Below, piece after piece: positions 1 to 8,889 of a DNA stretch of 64,000 bases. The stretch is from Pseudomonas chlororaphis subsp. piscium. GTDB taxonomy: Bacteria > Pseudomonadota > Gammaproteobacteria > Pseudomonadales > Pseudomonadaceae. Under the pieces are notes generated by a model. It did no database searches. It was not told where the DNA came from and saw only the letters and a list, made by a program, of their open reading frames with translations. Numbering within the stretch: position 1 is the first letter of the stretch; the number at the start of each line of letters is the position of its first letter. A program made the position numbers and the translations under genes. The stretch lies in NCBI RefSeq assembly GCF_003850345.1, contig NZ_CP027707.1, forward strand, positions 248,001-312,000, in the 5' to 3' direction.

Positions 1-682
1 CGATGTCCACCACCCGCTTGATCCGGCCGGGGCGCGGCTCCATCACCACCACGCGGTCGGCGAGGAAGATCGCTTCCTCGACGTCATGGGTGACCAGCAC
101 CGTGGTGATCCTGGCCCGTTCGCGGATCGCCAGCAGCTCGTCCTGCATCTGCTGCCGGGTCAGCGCGTCGAGGGCGCCGAAGGGTTCGTCCAGCAGCAGG
201 ATGCGCGGGCTGGCCACCAGGCCGCGGGCGATGGCCACCCGTTGCGCCATGCCGCCGGACAGCTGGTGCGGGTAGGCGCGGGTGAAATCGGTGAGGCCCA
301 CCAGTTCGATGAAATCGGCGATGCGGGTTTGCCGTTCAGTGGTGCTCAAGGCTTCGTTGACCAGGCCCAGGCCGATGTTTTCCTCGACCGTCAGCCAGGG
401 GAACAGGCGGTGCTCCTGAAACACAATGCCGCGTTCGCCGCCGATGCCGTTGACGGCCTTGCCGTCGACGCGGATCTCGCCGCGAAACTGCGTGTCCAGG
501 CCGATCAGCAGGCGCAGCAGGGTGGATTTGCCGCAGCCGCTGGAGCCGACGATAGCGACGAATTCGCCTTCGGCGATCTCCAGGTTGAATTCGCGGATCG
601 CCTCCAGTTCGCCGCCGGCGACCTCGAAGGTCTTGCCCACCTGGTTGAAGCTGACGATGGGGGAAGGTACGAGTGCATTCAT
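1..682 (-). CDS. atsC: Sulfate-ester/sulfonate-type ABC transporter ATP-binding protein (partial, C-terminus outside window)
   Basis: The ATPase subunit energises import of an organosulfur compound at the inner membrane. The frame is open from an ATG at 682 to the window edge, giving 227 codons of an expected ~260-270. Visible motifs are Walker A (GSSGCGKST), Q-loop (FQEHRLFPW), signature (LSGGMAQR), Walker B (ILLLDEPF) and H-loop (THDVEEA), in the order of TauB/SsuB/NrtD-type ATPases. Its ATG overlaps the stop of the upstream double permease by ATGA, so the two are translationally coupled. The order permease-ATPase, divergent from the binding protein, matches the P. aeruginosa atsR / atsBC layout. 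The ats assignment is therefore by context; taurine or sulfonate transport remains possible. Confidence 0.85.
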   Translation of the reverse strand, partial: MNALVPSPIVSFNQVGKTFEVAGGELEAIREFNLEIAEGEFVAIVGSSGCGKSTLLRLLIGLDTQFRGEIRVDGKAVNGIGGERGIVFQEHRLFPWLTVEENIGLGLVNEALSTTERQTRIADFIELVGLTDFTRAYPHQLSGGMAQRVAIARGLVASPRILLLDEPFGALDALTRQQMQDELLAIRERARITTVLVTHDVEEAIFLADRVVVMEPRPGRIKRVVDI

Positions 683-2274
683 GCGTGTCTCCAGCGTGTG
701 GCGCGGGTTTCGAGCTGTTGGCCGATAAGGTTGAGCAGGGCGCCGGTGAGGCCCACCAGGAGCATGCCGGCCAGGATCAGGTCCATGCGCAGCAGCTGCT
801 GGGCGCCGATCATCTGGCTGCCGATGCCGCTGTTGGACGGCATGAAATATTCCGCGCCGATGGTTCCCAGCCAGGCGTAGATCAGGCTCAGGCGCAGCCC
901 GGCGAAGATCCCCGGCGCGGCGCCCGGCAGCACCAGGCGGTGCAGGCGTTGCCAGAGGTTCAGGCGCAGCACTTGCGCCGCCTCGGTCAGTTGCGGCGAC
1001 AGGTTGGCGACGCTGCGTTGGGTGGCGATAAACAGCGGGAAGAACGCAGCCAGCGCGACAAATACCCATTTCGCCAGCTCCCCGAGGCCGAACCAGGCGG
1101 TGAGCAGCGGCACCCAGGCGAAAATGGCGATCTGCCGGAGCGCCGCCAGGGTCGGTCCCAGAATACGTTCGCTCAGGTGCGACAGACCCAGCAGCAGGCC
1201 CAGGGCAAACCCCAGGCCGCCACCCAGCAGCAGGCCCCCGAGGGTGCGCCGCAGGCTCAGGCCCAGGCCGCCGGACAGGCTGCCGTCGAGCAGGCCGTTC
1301 CAGGTGGTTTGCAGCACCGCCAGCGGGCTCACCAGAATGTTGGCATCGACCCATTCCAACTGGTTCGCCACTTGCCACAGCGCCAGCAGGAACAGCGGTA
1401 GCAGCCAGGGTTGCAGGCGTTGCCAGCCCTGGTAGCGCGGGCCACGGCGGATCTGCGCGATGGCCGGGTGCGGCCAGTGCACCAGCGCCTTGTCCAGCAG
1501 GCCGATGCCGCGGTCCATGGCCACGCCGATCACCCCGATCACCAGGATGCAGACGAAGACGATATCCAGCATGAACAGCTGGCGCGCCCAGACCATCAGG
1601 TAGCCGATGCCTTCGCTGGAGGCCAGCAGTTCCACCGCCAGCAACGAGGTCCAGCCGGCGGCCAGGGCCAGGCGCACGCCGGCCATGAAGGCGGGCAGGG
1701 CGGCGGGCAGTATCAGCCGGCGGATCAACAGGTGCGGCGGCAGGCGCAGCACGGCGGCGGCTTCGCGCAATCTGGGCTGGGCGTCGCGCACGCCGACCAG
1801 GGTGTGCAGGGTCACCGGCACGATGATGGCCTTGACCAGGACCACCAGCTTGAGCAGTTCGCCGATGCCGAAAAACACCATGAACAGCGGGATCCAGGCC
1901 AGGGTCGGGACCTGGGCCAGGGCGGCGAAGGTCGGAAACACCAGGCGTTCCAGGCGCCGGCTGGAACCCAGTGCCGCGCCCAGCACGGCGCCGGCGCCGA
2001 TGCCCGCCAGCAGGCCCCAGGCCAGCCGTTGCAGGCTGATCGCCAGATGGCTCCACAACTCGCCGCCGGCCAGCTCGAGCGCGCTGCTCCAGACCAGCTT
2101 TGGCGCCGGCAGGATCTGCTCGCTCATCCAGGCATAACGGCTGGCCAGCCACCACAGGGCAAACAGGCTCAGGGGCAGCAGCCAGGGCAACAGCTGCCGG
2201 TGGACTCGCGGCCAGGACAGCGGCTTAGCGGAGGGCGCGGCCAACGGCAAGCTGAGAAGGGAAACACGGGCCAT
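679..2274 (-). CDS. atsB: Fused double ABC permease of a sulfate-ester uptake system (AtsB-like)
   Basis: This inner-membrane permease has 531 residues, about twice the ~250-270 of SsuC/TauC, and contains two consecutive BPD_transp_1 domains. Each domain has its own EAA loop (EAAAVLRLPPHLLIRRLILP in the first half, EAAQVLRLNLWQRLHRLVLP in the second), so one chain can supply both halves of the pore. I chose the ATG at 2274 because it has GGAGA upstream. Longer readings run back through a REP element and show its translation signature (SVGARLARD). It couples to the ATPase gene by ATGA and diverges from the binding-protein gene. A duplicated, fused permease is what I recall for AtsB of P. aeruginosa, which supports a sulfate-ester role. 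Confidence 0.85.
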   Translation of the reverse strand: MARVSLLSLPLAAPSAKPLSWPRVHRQLLPWLLPLSLFALWWLASRYAWMSEQILPAPKLVWSSALELAGGELWSHLAISLQRLAWGLLAGIGAGAVLGAALGSSRRLERLVFPTFAALAQVPTLAWIPLFMVFFGIGELLKLVVLVKAIIVPVTLHTLVGVRDAQPRLREAAAVLRLPPHLLIRRLILPAALPAFMAGVRLALAAGWTSLLAVELLASSEGIGYLMVWARQLFMLDIVFVCILVIGVIGVAMDRGIGLLDKALVHWPHPAIAQIRRGPRYQGWQRLQPWLLPLFLLALWQVANQLEWVDANILVSPLAVLQTTWNGLLDGSLSGGLGLSLRRTLGGLLLGGGLGFALGLLLGLSHLSERILGPTLAALRQIAIFAWVPLLTAWFGLGELAKWVFVALAAFFPLFIATQRSVANLSPQLTEAAQVLRLNLWQRLHRLVLPGAAPGIFAGLRLSLIYAWLGTIGAEYFMPSNSGIGSQMIGAQQLLRMDLILAGMLLVGLTGALLNLIGQQLETRATRWRHA

Positions 2275-2685
2275 GGACGATCTCCGTTGTCGGGTTGTGC
2301 TGCATCTTTTTTCTTCTGTTCTTTCTTCTTCTGTAGGAGCGAGGCTTGCCCGCGATGGCGACCTCAAGGTCGCAACAGGGCCACCACCGGCCTGCGGCCT
2401 ATCGCGGGCAAGCCTCGCTCCTACAGAATTGTTTTTGGTTATATAAAAAGTTATATCGATGCTATTGGGAGATAAGAGAGGCCATTTAAGGCCTCCAGGC
2501 ACGCTGCATCCAATGCATTTGGAGAATATTTTCGATGCTGTCCATGCATATGCCGCGCAGAGCCGCGTCCTGGCTGGTTTATTCATATTGGTTATTAAAA
2601 TGTGAACTTATAGTATTTAAAGCTTGGACCGCCTTGGGCCTACCTTCTGCTCCTCAATGCCCGTCGCAGCCAGGAGCCACACCTT
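2275..2685. promoter_or_regulatory. Divergent control region of the atsBC and atsR genes
   Basis: This 411-bp gap separates the permease operon from the binding-protein gene. It contains a REP inverted pair (2331-2426) and then an AT-rich stretch (about 2430-2625) with several ATA-rich segments suited to divergent promoters. In P. aeruginosa atsR and atsBCA belong to the CysB sulfur-starvation regulon. No exact CysB site can be defined by eye. Confidence 0.5.
2331..2426. repeat. REP pair (inverted)
   Basis: Two inverted copies of the Pseudomonas REP core (ctgtaggagcgaggcttgcc and its complement) lie at 2331-2355 and 2401-2426, separated by ~45 bp that itself contains a weak inverted repeat. 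They sit in the divergent ats intergenic region. Confidence 0.9.
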
Positions 2686-3708
2686 ATGAACCTTCCCTTC
2701 AAACGCGTCTTCAGTCTGTTCGCCGCGCCGGCCCTGGCGGGACTTCTGGGCTGCCTGCCACTGCTGGCCCAGGCGGATGAGCTCAAGCAGATCCGCATTG
2801 CCGTGCCGGACCTCAGCGCCGGTACCCAGCACAGCGGCGGCGGGGTGACGGACGTGTTGCGCCAGCAGCAGATCTTCGAAAAGGCCTTCGCCGACCAGGG
2901 CATCAGCATCCAGTGGAACTACTTCAAGGGCGCCGGCCCGGTGATCAACGAGGCCTTCGCCAACGGTCAGGTGGACCTGGCCTACCTGGGGGACCTGGCG
3001 GCGATCATCGGCAAGTCCAACGGCCTGGACACTCGCCTGCTCAGCGCCACCGCCCGTGGGGTCAAGCAGTACCTGGGAGTGGTGCCGGGGTCGGGGATCA
3101 AGACCTTGCAGGATCTCAAGGGCAAGCGGGTCGCGGTGTTCCGCGGCACGGCCACGCAGTTGTCGCTGGATGCCGCGCTGGCCAGCCAGGGCCTGAGCGA
3201 GAAGGACCTGAAGATCATCAACCTGGATTTCAACGCGGCGGTCGCGGCGCTGGCGGCGAAGCAGATCGATGCTACCTGGGGCGGTTCCAACTTGAATGCC
3301 TTGCAGGCCAAGGGCCTGGCCGAGGTGCCGCTGAACACCAAGGACCTGGGCGGCGCGGGTAGCGTGCAGGCGGTGCTGGTGGGCAGCGGCGCGTTCGTCG
3401 ACGCCCATCCCGAGGTGGTGGAGAAGCTGCTCAAGGCCCAGCAGCAGGCCGTGCAGTGGCTGACCCAGGACAGCAACAAGGACGCCTATATCGAGCTGGT
3501 GTCGGGGCTGGCCAGCTACCCGCCGGTGGTGCTGAAGCAGGACCTCAAGGATCAGCGCTTCAGCGAAATCTTCCCCTCGACCCTGGACCCGGTGTTCCTC
3601 GGCAAACTGCAGGACGCGGTGGACCTGGCCGCGCAGCAGCGGCTGATCCGCAAGCCGTTCAAGGTCAGCGAATGGGTGGCGCCGCAGTTGGCTGCCGCAG
3701 GGCTGTAA
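2686..3708 (+). CDS. atsR: Periplasmic binding protein for sulfate esters/sulfonates
   Basis: This 340-residue solute-binding protein of the SsuA/TauA/NMT1 type has an N-terminal signal peptide (hydrophobic stretch about residues 10-28, cleavage near AQA-DE). The mature part contains a two-lobe motif set: the lobe-1 FANGQVDLAYLGDLAAIIGKS segment, then LQDLKGKRVAVFRGTATQ around residues 140-160. It would deliver an organosulfur ligand to the permease-ATPase encoded divergently. The ATG at 2686 follows GGAGCC. Substrate cannot be read from sequence; the neighbouring alkylsulfatase and sulfatase favour sulfate esters (AtsR), with aliphatic sulfonates as the alternative. Confidence 0.85.
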   Translation: MNLPFKRVFSLFAAPALAGLLGCLPLLAQADELKQIRIAVPDLSAGTQHSGGGVTDVLRQQQIFEKAFADQGISIQWNYFKGAGPVINEAFANGQVDLAYLGDLAAIIGKSNGLDTRLLSATARGVKQYLGVVPGSGIKTLQDLKGKRVAVFRGTATQLSLDAALASQGLSEKDLKIINLDFNAAVAALAAKQIDATWGGSNLNALQAKGLAEVPLNTKDLGGAGSVQAVLVGSGAFVDAHPEVVEKLLKAQQQAVQWLTQDSNKDAYIELVSGLASYPPVVLKQDLKDQRFSEIFPSTLDPVFLGKLQDAVDLAAQQRLIRKPFKVSEWVAPQLAAAGL

Positions 3709-3731
3709 CACGGCGTTGGTCGGGCGTTTTT

Positions 3732-3801
3732 TCGCGGGCAAGCCTCGCTCCTACAGAAGAAGACCGTGAGCTTCTGTAGGAGCGAGGCTTGCCCGCGATG
3801 A
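3732..3801. repeat. REP doublet (REPIN-like)
   Basis: A near-perfect inverted pair of the REP core is separated by ~20 bp between the 3' ends of atsR and the convergent LysR gene. It could fold into a long hairpin and act as a bidirectional terminator. Confidence 0.9.
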
Positions 3802-3827
3802 GGCCCTTGAATCCACCGCTGCGCCCA

Positions 3828-4748
3828 CTAGGACGCAATGCTGACCTGCTGCCGATCCACCGCCACCAGCACTTCGATCATCTTGCGGGCTGCCGGCGAG
3901 AGGCGAAATCCCGTGCGGCTGACGATGCCGCAGCGGGCGTTCATGCTTTCGATGTTCTGCGGCAGGTTGCGCCAGTGCAGCAGCGCCAGCGAACCCTGCT
4001 CAATGTCCTCGATGAAGGCCTCTTCGGTGCCCACACCAATCGCATTGGACTGGCGCACGATCTTCACCAGCGCCGGGAAGTGCTCGGTCTGGATGGTCGG
4101 GGAAAAGTCGATGCGCCCGCTGAGATTGGCCAGCAGCTTGCGGATTCCCGGCGGGATCAGAGTAGTGGCCAGCGGGTAGTCGAACATGTCGTTGGTCGAC
4201 AGGCTTTCCTTGGCCAGCAGCGGGTGCCCCGGGCGGCAGAAGAACACCCCGCGCTTGGGCGTCAGGGGTTGGGTCTGGAAGTTCGGGTCGGCCTCGAAAT
4301 GGCGGATATCGGCGATGAAGAATTCGATCTCTTCGCGGCTCAGGCTGCGGCTGAGTTTTTCCCAGTTATCCACCTCCAGGCAGACGCGCACCTTGGGGTG
4401 GGTGCCGGTGAATTGCGCCACCGCGTCGGGCACCAGTTTCACCGCCGGCGCCGGGCCGCAACCGAAGCGCAACTCGCCGGCATCGAGCTTGGTCATCTGC
4501 GTCACTTCGCTGCTCAAAAGGGCCGCGCCCTGCACCAGGCTCAGGGCGTGCTGCAGCACCACCTGGCCTTCCGGGGTGGGGCGCAGGTCCTTGTTGCCAC
4601 GGTCCACCAGCACGCAGCCGAACTCCTGCTCCAGCCCCTGGATACTGCGGCTGAAGGCCGGCTGGGTGATGCCCATGGCATCGGCCGCGCGGACAAAACT
4701 GCGGTGTTCGTTGAGGGCGATGAAGTAACGCAACTGGCGAAGATCCAT
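3828..4748 (-). CDS. LysR-family transcriptional regulator
   Basis: This is a DNA-binding regulator of about 306 residues. The N-terminal winged HTH (MDLRQLRYFIALNEHRSFVR, then AADAMGITQPAFSRSIQGLE) is followed by a LysR effector domain. I chose the ATG at 4748 because it starts the canonical MDLRQLRYF and is preceded by GGGAAAG; an in-frame ATG 5 codons upstream is less likely. The gene is divergent from the alkylsulfatase gene with a 183-bp intergenic region, so that gene is its likely target. It resembles the second LysR at 7791-8735 in length and in motifs (GELRFGCGPAPA, EEIEFF/EEFEFFVAD), so the two look like paralogues. Ligand is unknown. Confidence 0.9.
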   Translation of the reverse strand: MDLRQLRYFIALNEHRSFVRAADAMGITQPAFSRSIQGLEQEFGCVLVDRGNKDLRPTPEGQVVLQHALSLVQGAALLSSEVTQMTKLDAGELRFGCGPAPAVKLVPDAVAQFTGTHPKVRVCLEVDNWEKLSRSLSREEIEFFIADIRHFEADPNFQTQPLTPKRGVFFCRPGHPLLAKESLSTNDMFDYPLATTLIPPGIRKLLANLSGRIDFSPTIQTEHFPALVKIVRQSNAIGVGTEEAFIEDIEQGSLALLHWRNLPQNIESMNARCGIVSRTGFRLSPAARKMIEVLVAVDRQQVSIAS

Positions 4749-4820
4749 ATGCTTTCCCGGCATCCGAAAAATAGCCCGAAGGCATTTGCGACGAGTGAGG
4801 AATGAGGTTTTAAATGCAAG

Positions 4821-4840
4821 CTCTTATTCCGTCAACGAAG
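4821..4840 (+). promoter_or_regulatory. Shared upstream motif (CTTATTCCGTCAACGAAG), candidate sulfur-starvation promoter element
   Basis: The element is 92 bp before the alkylsulfatase start. Closely related strings occur at 8801-8824 before the TonB-dependent receptor and at 34611-34632 before the small hydrolase. An AT-rich stretch (tgtatatatatta) follows at the distance of a -10 region. The shared sequence is seen directly; control by CysB or another sulfur regulator is inference. Confidence 0.45.
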
Positions 4841-4931
4841 CATGTGTATATATATTAGATCTAAAGTGAATATAGATAGAGCGTTGTTTCGCTGCCGCTC
4901 AACCCTAAGCAGTCAGACGAGGGTCTACCCG

Positions 4932-5837
4932 ATGAGCAATGCCGCACTAGCCGTTAAACCCGCTGTTCATGCGCTTGAGATCCACCCGGTGGCCGGCCGC
5001 ATCGGCGCCGAGATCCGTGGCGTGCAACTCTCCGGCGAGCTGGACGCCGCCACGGTCGAAGCCATCCAGCAGGCGCTGGTGGACTACAAGGTGATCTTCT
5101 TCCGTGGCCAGGCCCACCTCGACGACCAGAGCCAGGAAGCCTTCTCCCACCTGCTCGGCGAGCCGGTGGCGCACCCCACCGTGCCGGTGCGCGACGGCAC
5201 TCGTTACCTGCTCGAACTGGACGGCGCCGAGGGCCAGCGCGCCAACTCCTGGCACACCGACGTAACCTTCGTCGATGCCTACCCGAAGGCCTCGATCCTG
5301 CGTTCGGTGGTGGCCCCGGCCTCCGGTGGCGACACGGTCTGGGCCAACACCGCCACCGCCTACAACGAACTGCCGGCGGAGCTGCGCGAGCTGGCGGACA
5401 AGCTCTGGGCGGTACACAGCAACGAATACGATTACGCCGGGGCCAAGCCGGACGTATCGGCGGAGAAGCTGGAGCGTTATCGCAAGGTGTTCACCTCCAC
5501 CGTCTACGAGACCGAGCACCCGCTGGTGCGCGTGCACCCGGTGAGCGGCGAGAAGAGCCTGGTGCTGGGGCATTTCGTCAAACGCATCAAGGGTTATACC
5601 CAGGCCGATTCGGCGCACCTGTTCAACCTGCTGCAAAGCCATGTCACCCGCCTGGAGAACACCGTGCGTTGGCGCTGGACTGCCGGTGACGTGGCGATCT
5701 GGGACAACCGTTCGACCCAGCATTACGCGGTCGACGACTACGGCACCCAGGACCGCATCGTGCGCCGCGTGACCCTCAAGGGCGACGTGCCGGTGGGTGT
5801 GCACGGGCAGCGTAGCCAGACCATCAAGGGGGTGTGA
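4932..5837 (+). CDS. atsK: Alpha-ketoglutarate-dependent alkylsulfatase (AtsK-type, TauD/TfdA family)
   Basis: Cytoplasmic non-haem Fe(II) dioxygenase of 301 residues, the length I recall for AtsK of P. putida. It would oxidise an alkyl sulfate with 2-oxoglutarate and O2, giving an aldehyde, sulfate, succinate and CO2. The iron ligands are visible as WHTD (H108, D110) and distal H264 in DNRSTQHY, with R275 and R279 (DRIVRR) placed to bind 2-oxoglutarate. These are the positions reported for AtsK as I remember them. The start is the ATG at 4932, since upstream codons lie in the promoter region. The neighbours (atsRBC-like transporter, sulfatase, two LysR genes) fit sulfate-ester use as a sulfur source. 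A taurine substrate is less likely but not excluded. Confidence 0.88.
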   Translation: MSNAALAVKPAVHALEIHPVAGRIGAEIRGVQLSGELDAATVEAIQQALVDYKVIFFRGQAHLDDQSQEAFSHLLGEPVAHPTVPVRDGTRYLLELDGAEGQRANSWHTDVTFVDAYPKASILRSVVAPASGGDTVWANTATAYNELPAELRELADKLWAVHSNEYDYAGAKPDVSAEKLERYRKVFTSTVYETEHPLVRVHPVSGEKSLVLGHFVKRIKGYTQADSAHLFNLLQSHVTRLENTVRWRWTAGDVAIWDNRSTQHYAVDDYGTQDRIVRRVTLKGDVPVGVHGQRSQTIKGV

Positions 5838-5893
5838 CAGGCGTAGCCGTGAGATCGCATGGAGATGATCTTGTGGTCGCTAGCAAAATCGCT

Positions 5894-5962
5894 ATCGCGG
5901 GCAAGCCTCGCTCCTACAGAAGAATGCGCGTGCTTCTGTAGGAGCGAGGCTTGCCCGCGATG
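5894..5962. repeat. REP doublet (REPIN-like)
   Basis: Inverted REP cores with a ~20-bp spacer lie between the convergent atsK and sulfatase genes. Position and symmetry suit a bidirectional transcription stop. Confidence 0.9.
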
Positions 5963-5982
5963 AGGCCCTTGAAACCGCCGCC

Positions 5983-7599
5983 TCACCACACCCCGATCTG
6001 CACCACCTTCTCCGCCTCCGGTTCGCCATACCGAAACCGTTGTCCACGCAGATCGATCTCTTGGTGGCTGATGGTGGTCCGTCGCTTCAGCCCGCGCAGC
6101 CAGTCGAACAGATACCCCAGATGCTCCTCGCGCACCGCCGCATAAGCCGGGTCGGCGCCGAGGTCGTGGAGTTCCTGTGGGTCATTGAGCAGGTCGAACA
6201 GCTGCGGGCGGAAGCCGTCGTAGGCCAGGTATTTCCAGCGTTCGCTGCGCACCATGGTCATGCGGCAGCGGTCGATGGGCTGAGCCAGACGCTCGCGGGC
6301 CGGGGCCTGGAACGCGTAGTCGTATTCGCTGATGGCGTAGTGGCGCCAGTCGCCTGCCGTGCCGTGCAGCAGCGGGATCAGCGAGCGGCCTTCCAGCCGG
6401 TGTTCGGCGCCGGGCAGCCCCAGGGCGTCGAGAAAGGTCGGCAGGGCGTCGATGGTTTCCACCAGGCGCTCGTCCACCGTGCCGCGGCTGATATCCGCCG
6501 CCGCCCGTGGGTCGCGCACGATCAGCGGCACGCCCACTGCCGGTTCCAATAAAAACTCCTTTTCCCCCAGCCAGTGATCGCCGAGAAAGTCGCCGTGGTC
6601 GCTGGTGAACACAATCAAGGTGTCGTCCCAACGCCCGCTGCTCTGCAGGACATCGAACAGGCGCCCGAGCTGATCGTCCACCTGCTTGATCAGGCCCATG
6701 TAGGTCGGCACCACGTTCAGGCGCACCTCATCGCGAGAGAAATTCTGGCTCTCCTGATGCTGGCGAAAGGCGGCATACACCGGGTGGTCGCTGGCCTCGT
6801 CGGCGGCGCCGCGCACCGGGGCGATAACCTGCTCGGCCGTGTACAGCGCGTGGTAGGGCGCCGGCGCGATATAGGGCCAGTGCGGTTTGATATAGGACAG
6901 GTGCAGGCACCAGGGCTGCTCGCCCTGCTCCTTGATGAAGTCGAGGGCGCGGTCGGTGGTGTAGACGGTTTCCGAATGCTGCTCGGGGACGCGGGCCGGC
7001 AGGTGGGCGTTGCGCATTTTCCAGCCGCTGAGGATTTCACCCCGTTCACCTTCGGCCGCGTTGGCCCAGTCGTGCCAGGGGTTGCGCCCTTCGTAGCCCT
7101 GTTCGCGCAGGTAATGGGTGTAGGGCGCCGACTCGCGTTTGTCGTCGAACAGCGGGCTGTCGGGGAAGATCCCGTCGTGGCGCAGGTAGGGTTCGAAACC
7201 GACCTCGTTGAGGGCTTCGGCCTGCTGGCTCTCGGGGTCGATCGCCAGGCGTTGCAGGGCATCGAGGTTGGGCGTGGCGTGGGTCTTGCCCACCAGCGCG
7301 GTGCGGATGCCGTGGGGGCTCAGGTAGTCGCCGATGGTCAGCTCTTCCAGGGGCAGCGGCACGGCGTTCCACGCCACCTGGTGGCTGCTGACATAACGCC
7401 CGGTGTAGGCCGACATCCGCGACGGCCCGCAGATGGTGCCCTGGGTGTAGGCGCGGCTGAAACGCACGCCGGCGGCGGCCAGGCGGTCGATGTTCGGCGT
7501 GTGCAGATGGGGGTGGCCGTAGCACGACAGGTAATCGCGACGCAGCTGGTCGCACATGATGTACAGCACGTTGCGCACGGGTTGGAGGGGGGTGGACAT
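5983..7599 (-). CDS. Formylglycine-dependent sulfatase / phosphonate monoester hydrolase family
   Basis: The 538-residue hydrolase belongs to the alkaline-phosphatase superfamily. The sulfatase signature is TICGPSR with Cys57, which would be converted to formylglycine. Metal-binding Asp occurs in IMCDQLRRD near the N-terminus and in TSDHGDFLGDH towards the C-terminus. Starting at the ATG at 7599 puts the nucleophile at residue 57, the position known for phosphonate monoester hydrolases of this branch; a GTG at 7608 lies inside the probable ribosome-binding site. There is no signal peptide, so it should act in the cytoplasm after import by the neighbouring transporter. Substrate could be aryl or alkyl sulfate or a phosphonate monoester; the locus favours sulfate esters. 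Confidence 0.85.
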   Translation of the reverse strand: MSTPLQPVRNVLYIMCDQLRRDYLSCYGHPHLHTPNIDRLAAAGVRFSRAYTQGTICGPSRMSAYTGRYVSSHQVAWNAVPLPLEELTIGDYLSPHGIRTALVGKTHATPNLDALQRLAIDPESQQAEALNEVGFEPYLRHDGIFPDSPLFDDKRESAPYTHYLREQGYEGRNPWHDWANAAEGERGEILSGWKMRNAHLPARVPEQHSETVYTTDRALDFIKEQGEQPWCLHLSYIKPHWPYIAPAPYHALYTAEQVIAPVRGAADEASDHPVYAAFRQHQESQNFSRDEVRLNVVPTYMGLIKQVDDQLGRLFDVLQSSGRWDDTLIVFTSDHGDFLGDHWLGEKEFLLEPAVGVPLIVRDPRAAADISRGTVDERLVETIDALPTFLDALGLPGAEHRLEGRSLIPLLHGTAGDWRHYAISEYDYAFQAPARERLAQPIDRCRMTMVRSERWKYLAYDGFRPQLFDLLNDPQELHDLGADPAYAAVREEHLGYLFDWLRGLKRRTTISHQEIDLRGQRFRYGEPEAEKVVQIGVW

Positions 7600-7710
7600 G
7601 GGTTTCACCGATCGAAAGACAGGTGAGGGTTTTCGCTGTCGCGGGACGTTACGACAAGCGCATTTGGCGCATGGTTTTTATGCGGGTTGTGCATGGGGCT
7701 TGAGGGCCTC

Positions 7711-7781
7711 ATCGCGGGCAAGCCTCGCTCCTACAAAAGCACGCGCAATCTTCTTCTGTAGGAGCGAGGCTTGCCCGCGAT
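7711..7781. repeat. REP doublet (REPIN-like)
   Basis: Inverted REP cores lie between the LysR gene at 7791 and the start of the sulfatase gene. The LysR stop codon is only ~10 bp away, so the hairpin may end its transcript. Confidence 0.9.
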
Positions 7782-7790
7782 TGGGCTGGA

Positions 7791-8735
7791 TCAGACTGCG
7801 AAATTCTCCAGCGAACACACATCCTCATCCAGCGCATCGGTGCGCTTGATCTCCTCGATCATCGCCTCGGCCAGCGGTGACAGCCGATACCCGGCGCGGC
7901 TGACAATTCCGTAGCGGGTGTACAGCTCCTCCAGGTCGTCGGCCAGGCCTTCGATCTTCAGGCACACCAGCTCGCCCCGGGCGTTGTGCAGCGCATCGCT
8001 GTAGGCGCCGATGATGCCGATCGCATCCGAGCGCATCACCACGCCGAGCAGGCTGTAGCTGTTCTCGCATTCCACATTCGGGATGAAGTCCGGCCGGCCG
8101 CTGAGATCGACCACGACCTTGCGCAGGTTCGGCGGGCGGATGGTCGCGGCCAGTGGGTAGCTCATCAGCTCGGCGGCGCTGACGCTTTCCTGCCGGGCCA
8201 GCGGGTGCCCGGCACGGCAGCAGAAATGCCATTTGCGCGGGCGCAGGCGCTGGGTCAGGTAATCCGGGTTGGCTTCGAACTGCCGGGTGTCGGCGACGAA
8301 AAATTCGAACTCCTCGCTGAGCAGGCGCTTGCTCAGGGTTTGCCAGTCATCCACCTGGAATTGCACCCGGGCCTTGGGGTAACGCCCGATAAAGCTGCCG
8401 ATGGCCCGGGGGATCAAGCCCGCTGCCGGCGCCGGCCCGCAACCGAAGCGCAGCTCGCCCGCCTCCAGGCCATTGAACTGGCTGATCTCGTTGGCCAGTT
8501 GCTGCGCGCCGCTGACCAGCCGCCGCGCATGTTCGAGCAGCACCAGCCCCTGTTTGGTCGGCGCCAGGTCCTTGCGCCCGCGATCCACCAGTTGGCAGCC
8601 GACGCTGTGCTCCAGGGCCTGGATGCTGCGGCTGAAGGCCGATTGCGACAGGTTCACCGCCAAGGCGGCCGCGACAAAGCTGCGCTGTTCGGCGAGGGCG
8701 ATGAAGTGACGGAGCTGGCGCAGATCGATATGCAT
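7791..8735 (-). CDS. LysR-family transcriptional regulator
   Basis: This regulator has 314 residues, with an N-terminal winged HTH (MHIDLRQLRHFIALAEQRSF, then LSQSAFSRSIQALEHSVGC) and a LysR substrate-binding domain. It is divergent from the TonB-dependent receptor gene with a ~155-bp gap, making that receptor its probable target. It is similar along its length to the regulator at 3828-4748 (shared GELRFGCGPAPA and a YG-IVSR-G-RLSP motif near the C-terminus), suggesting duplication within the locus. The effector is unknown; an organosulfur compound or a sulfur-status metabolite is plausible from context. Confidence 0.9.
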   Translation of the reverse strand: MHIDLRQLRHFIALAEQRSFVAAALAVNLSQSAFSRSIQALEHSVGCQLVDRGRKDLAPTKQGLVLLEHARRLVSGAQQLANEISQFNGLEAGELRFGCGPAPAAGLIPRAIGSFIGRYPKARVQFQVDDWQTLSKRLLSEEFEFFVADTRQFEANPDYLTQRLRPRKWHFCCRAGHPLARQESVSAAELMSYPLAATIRPPNLRKVVVDLSGRPDFIPNVECENSYSLLGVVMRSDAIGIIGAYSDALHNARGELVCLKIEGLADDLEELYTRYGIVSRAGYRLSPLAEAMIEEIKRTDALDEDVCSLENFAV

Positions 8736-8800
8736 TTTTCACATTGAAAATATCGGGGAAATGCATTGGCTATGCATTAGGTCGACTCTTTATAAAGGCA

Positions 8801-8824
8801 ATCTCTTATTCCGTAAATCTTATT
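8801..8824 (+). promoter_or_regulatory. Shared upstream motif (CTTATTCCGTAAATCTTATT) before the TonB-dependent receptor
   Basis: The element lies ~70-90 bp before the receptor start and shares CTCTTATTCCGT with the sequence before atsK. A strongly AT-rich segment follows (8820-8860). See also 34611-34632. Shared sulfur control is inferred. Confidence 0.45.
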
Positions 8825-8889
8825 AAAAACATAAATAAATAACTTAAAAGAATATACGGATCAGTCTGTTTTTTGCCCAGGAGCCGCCC

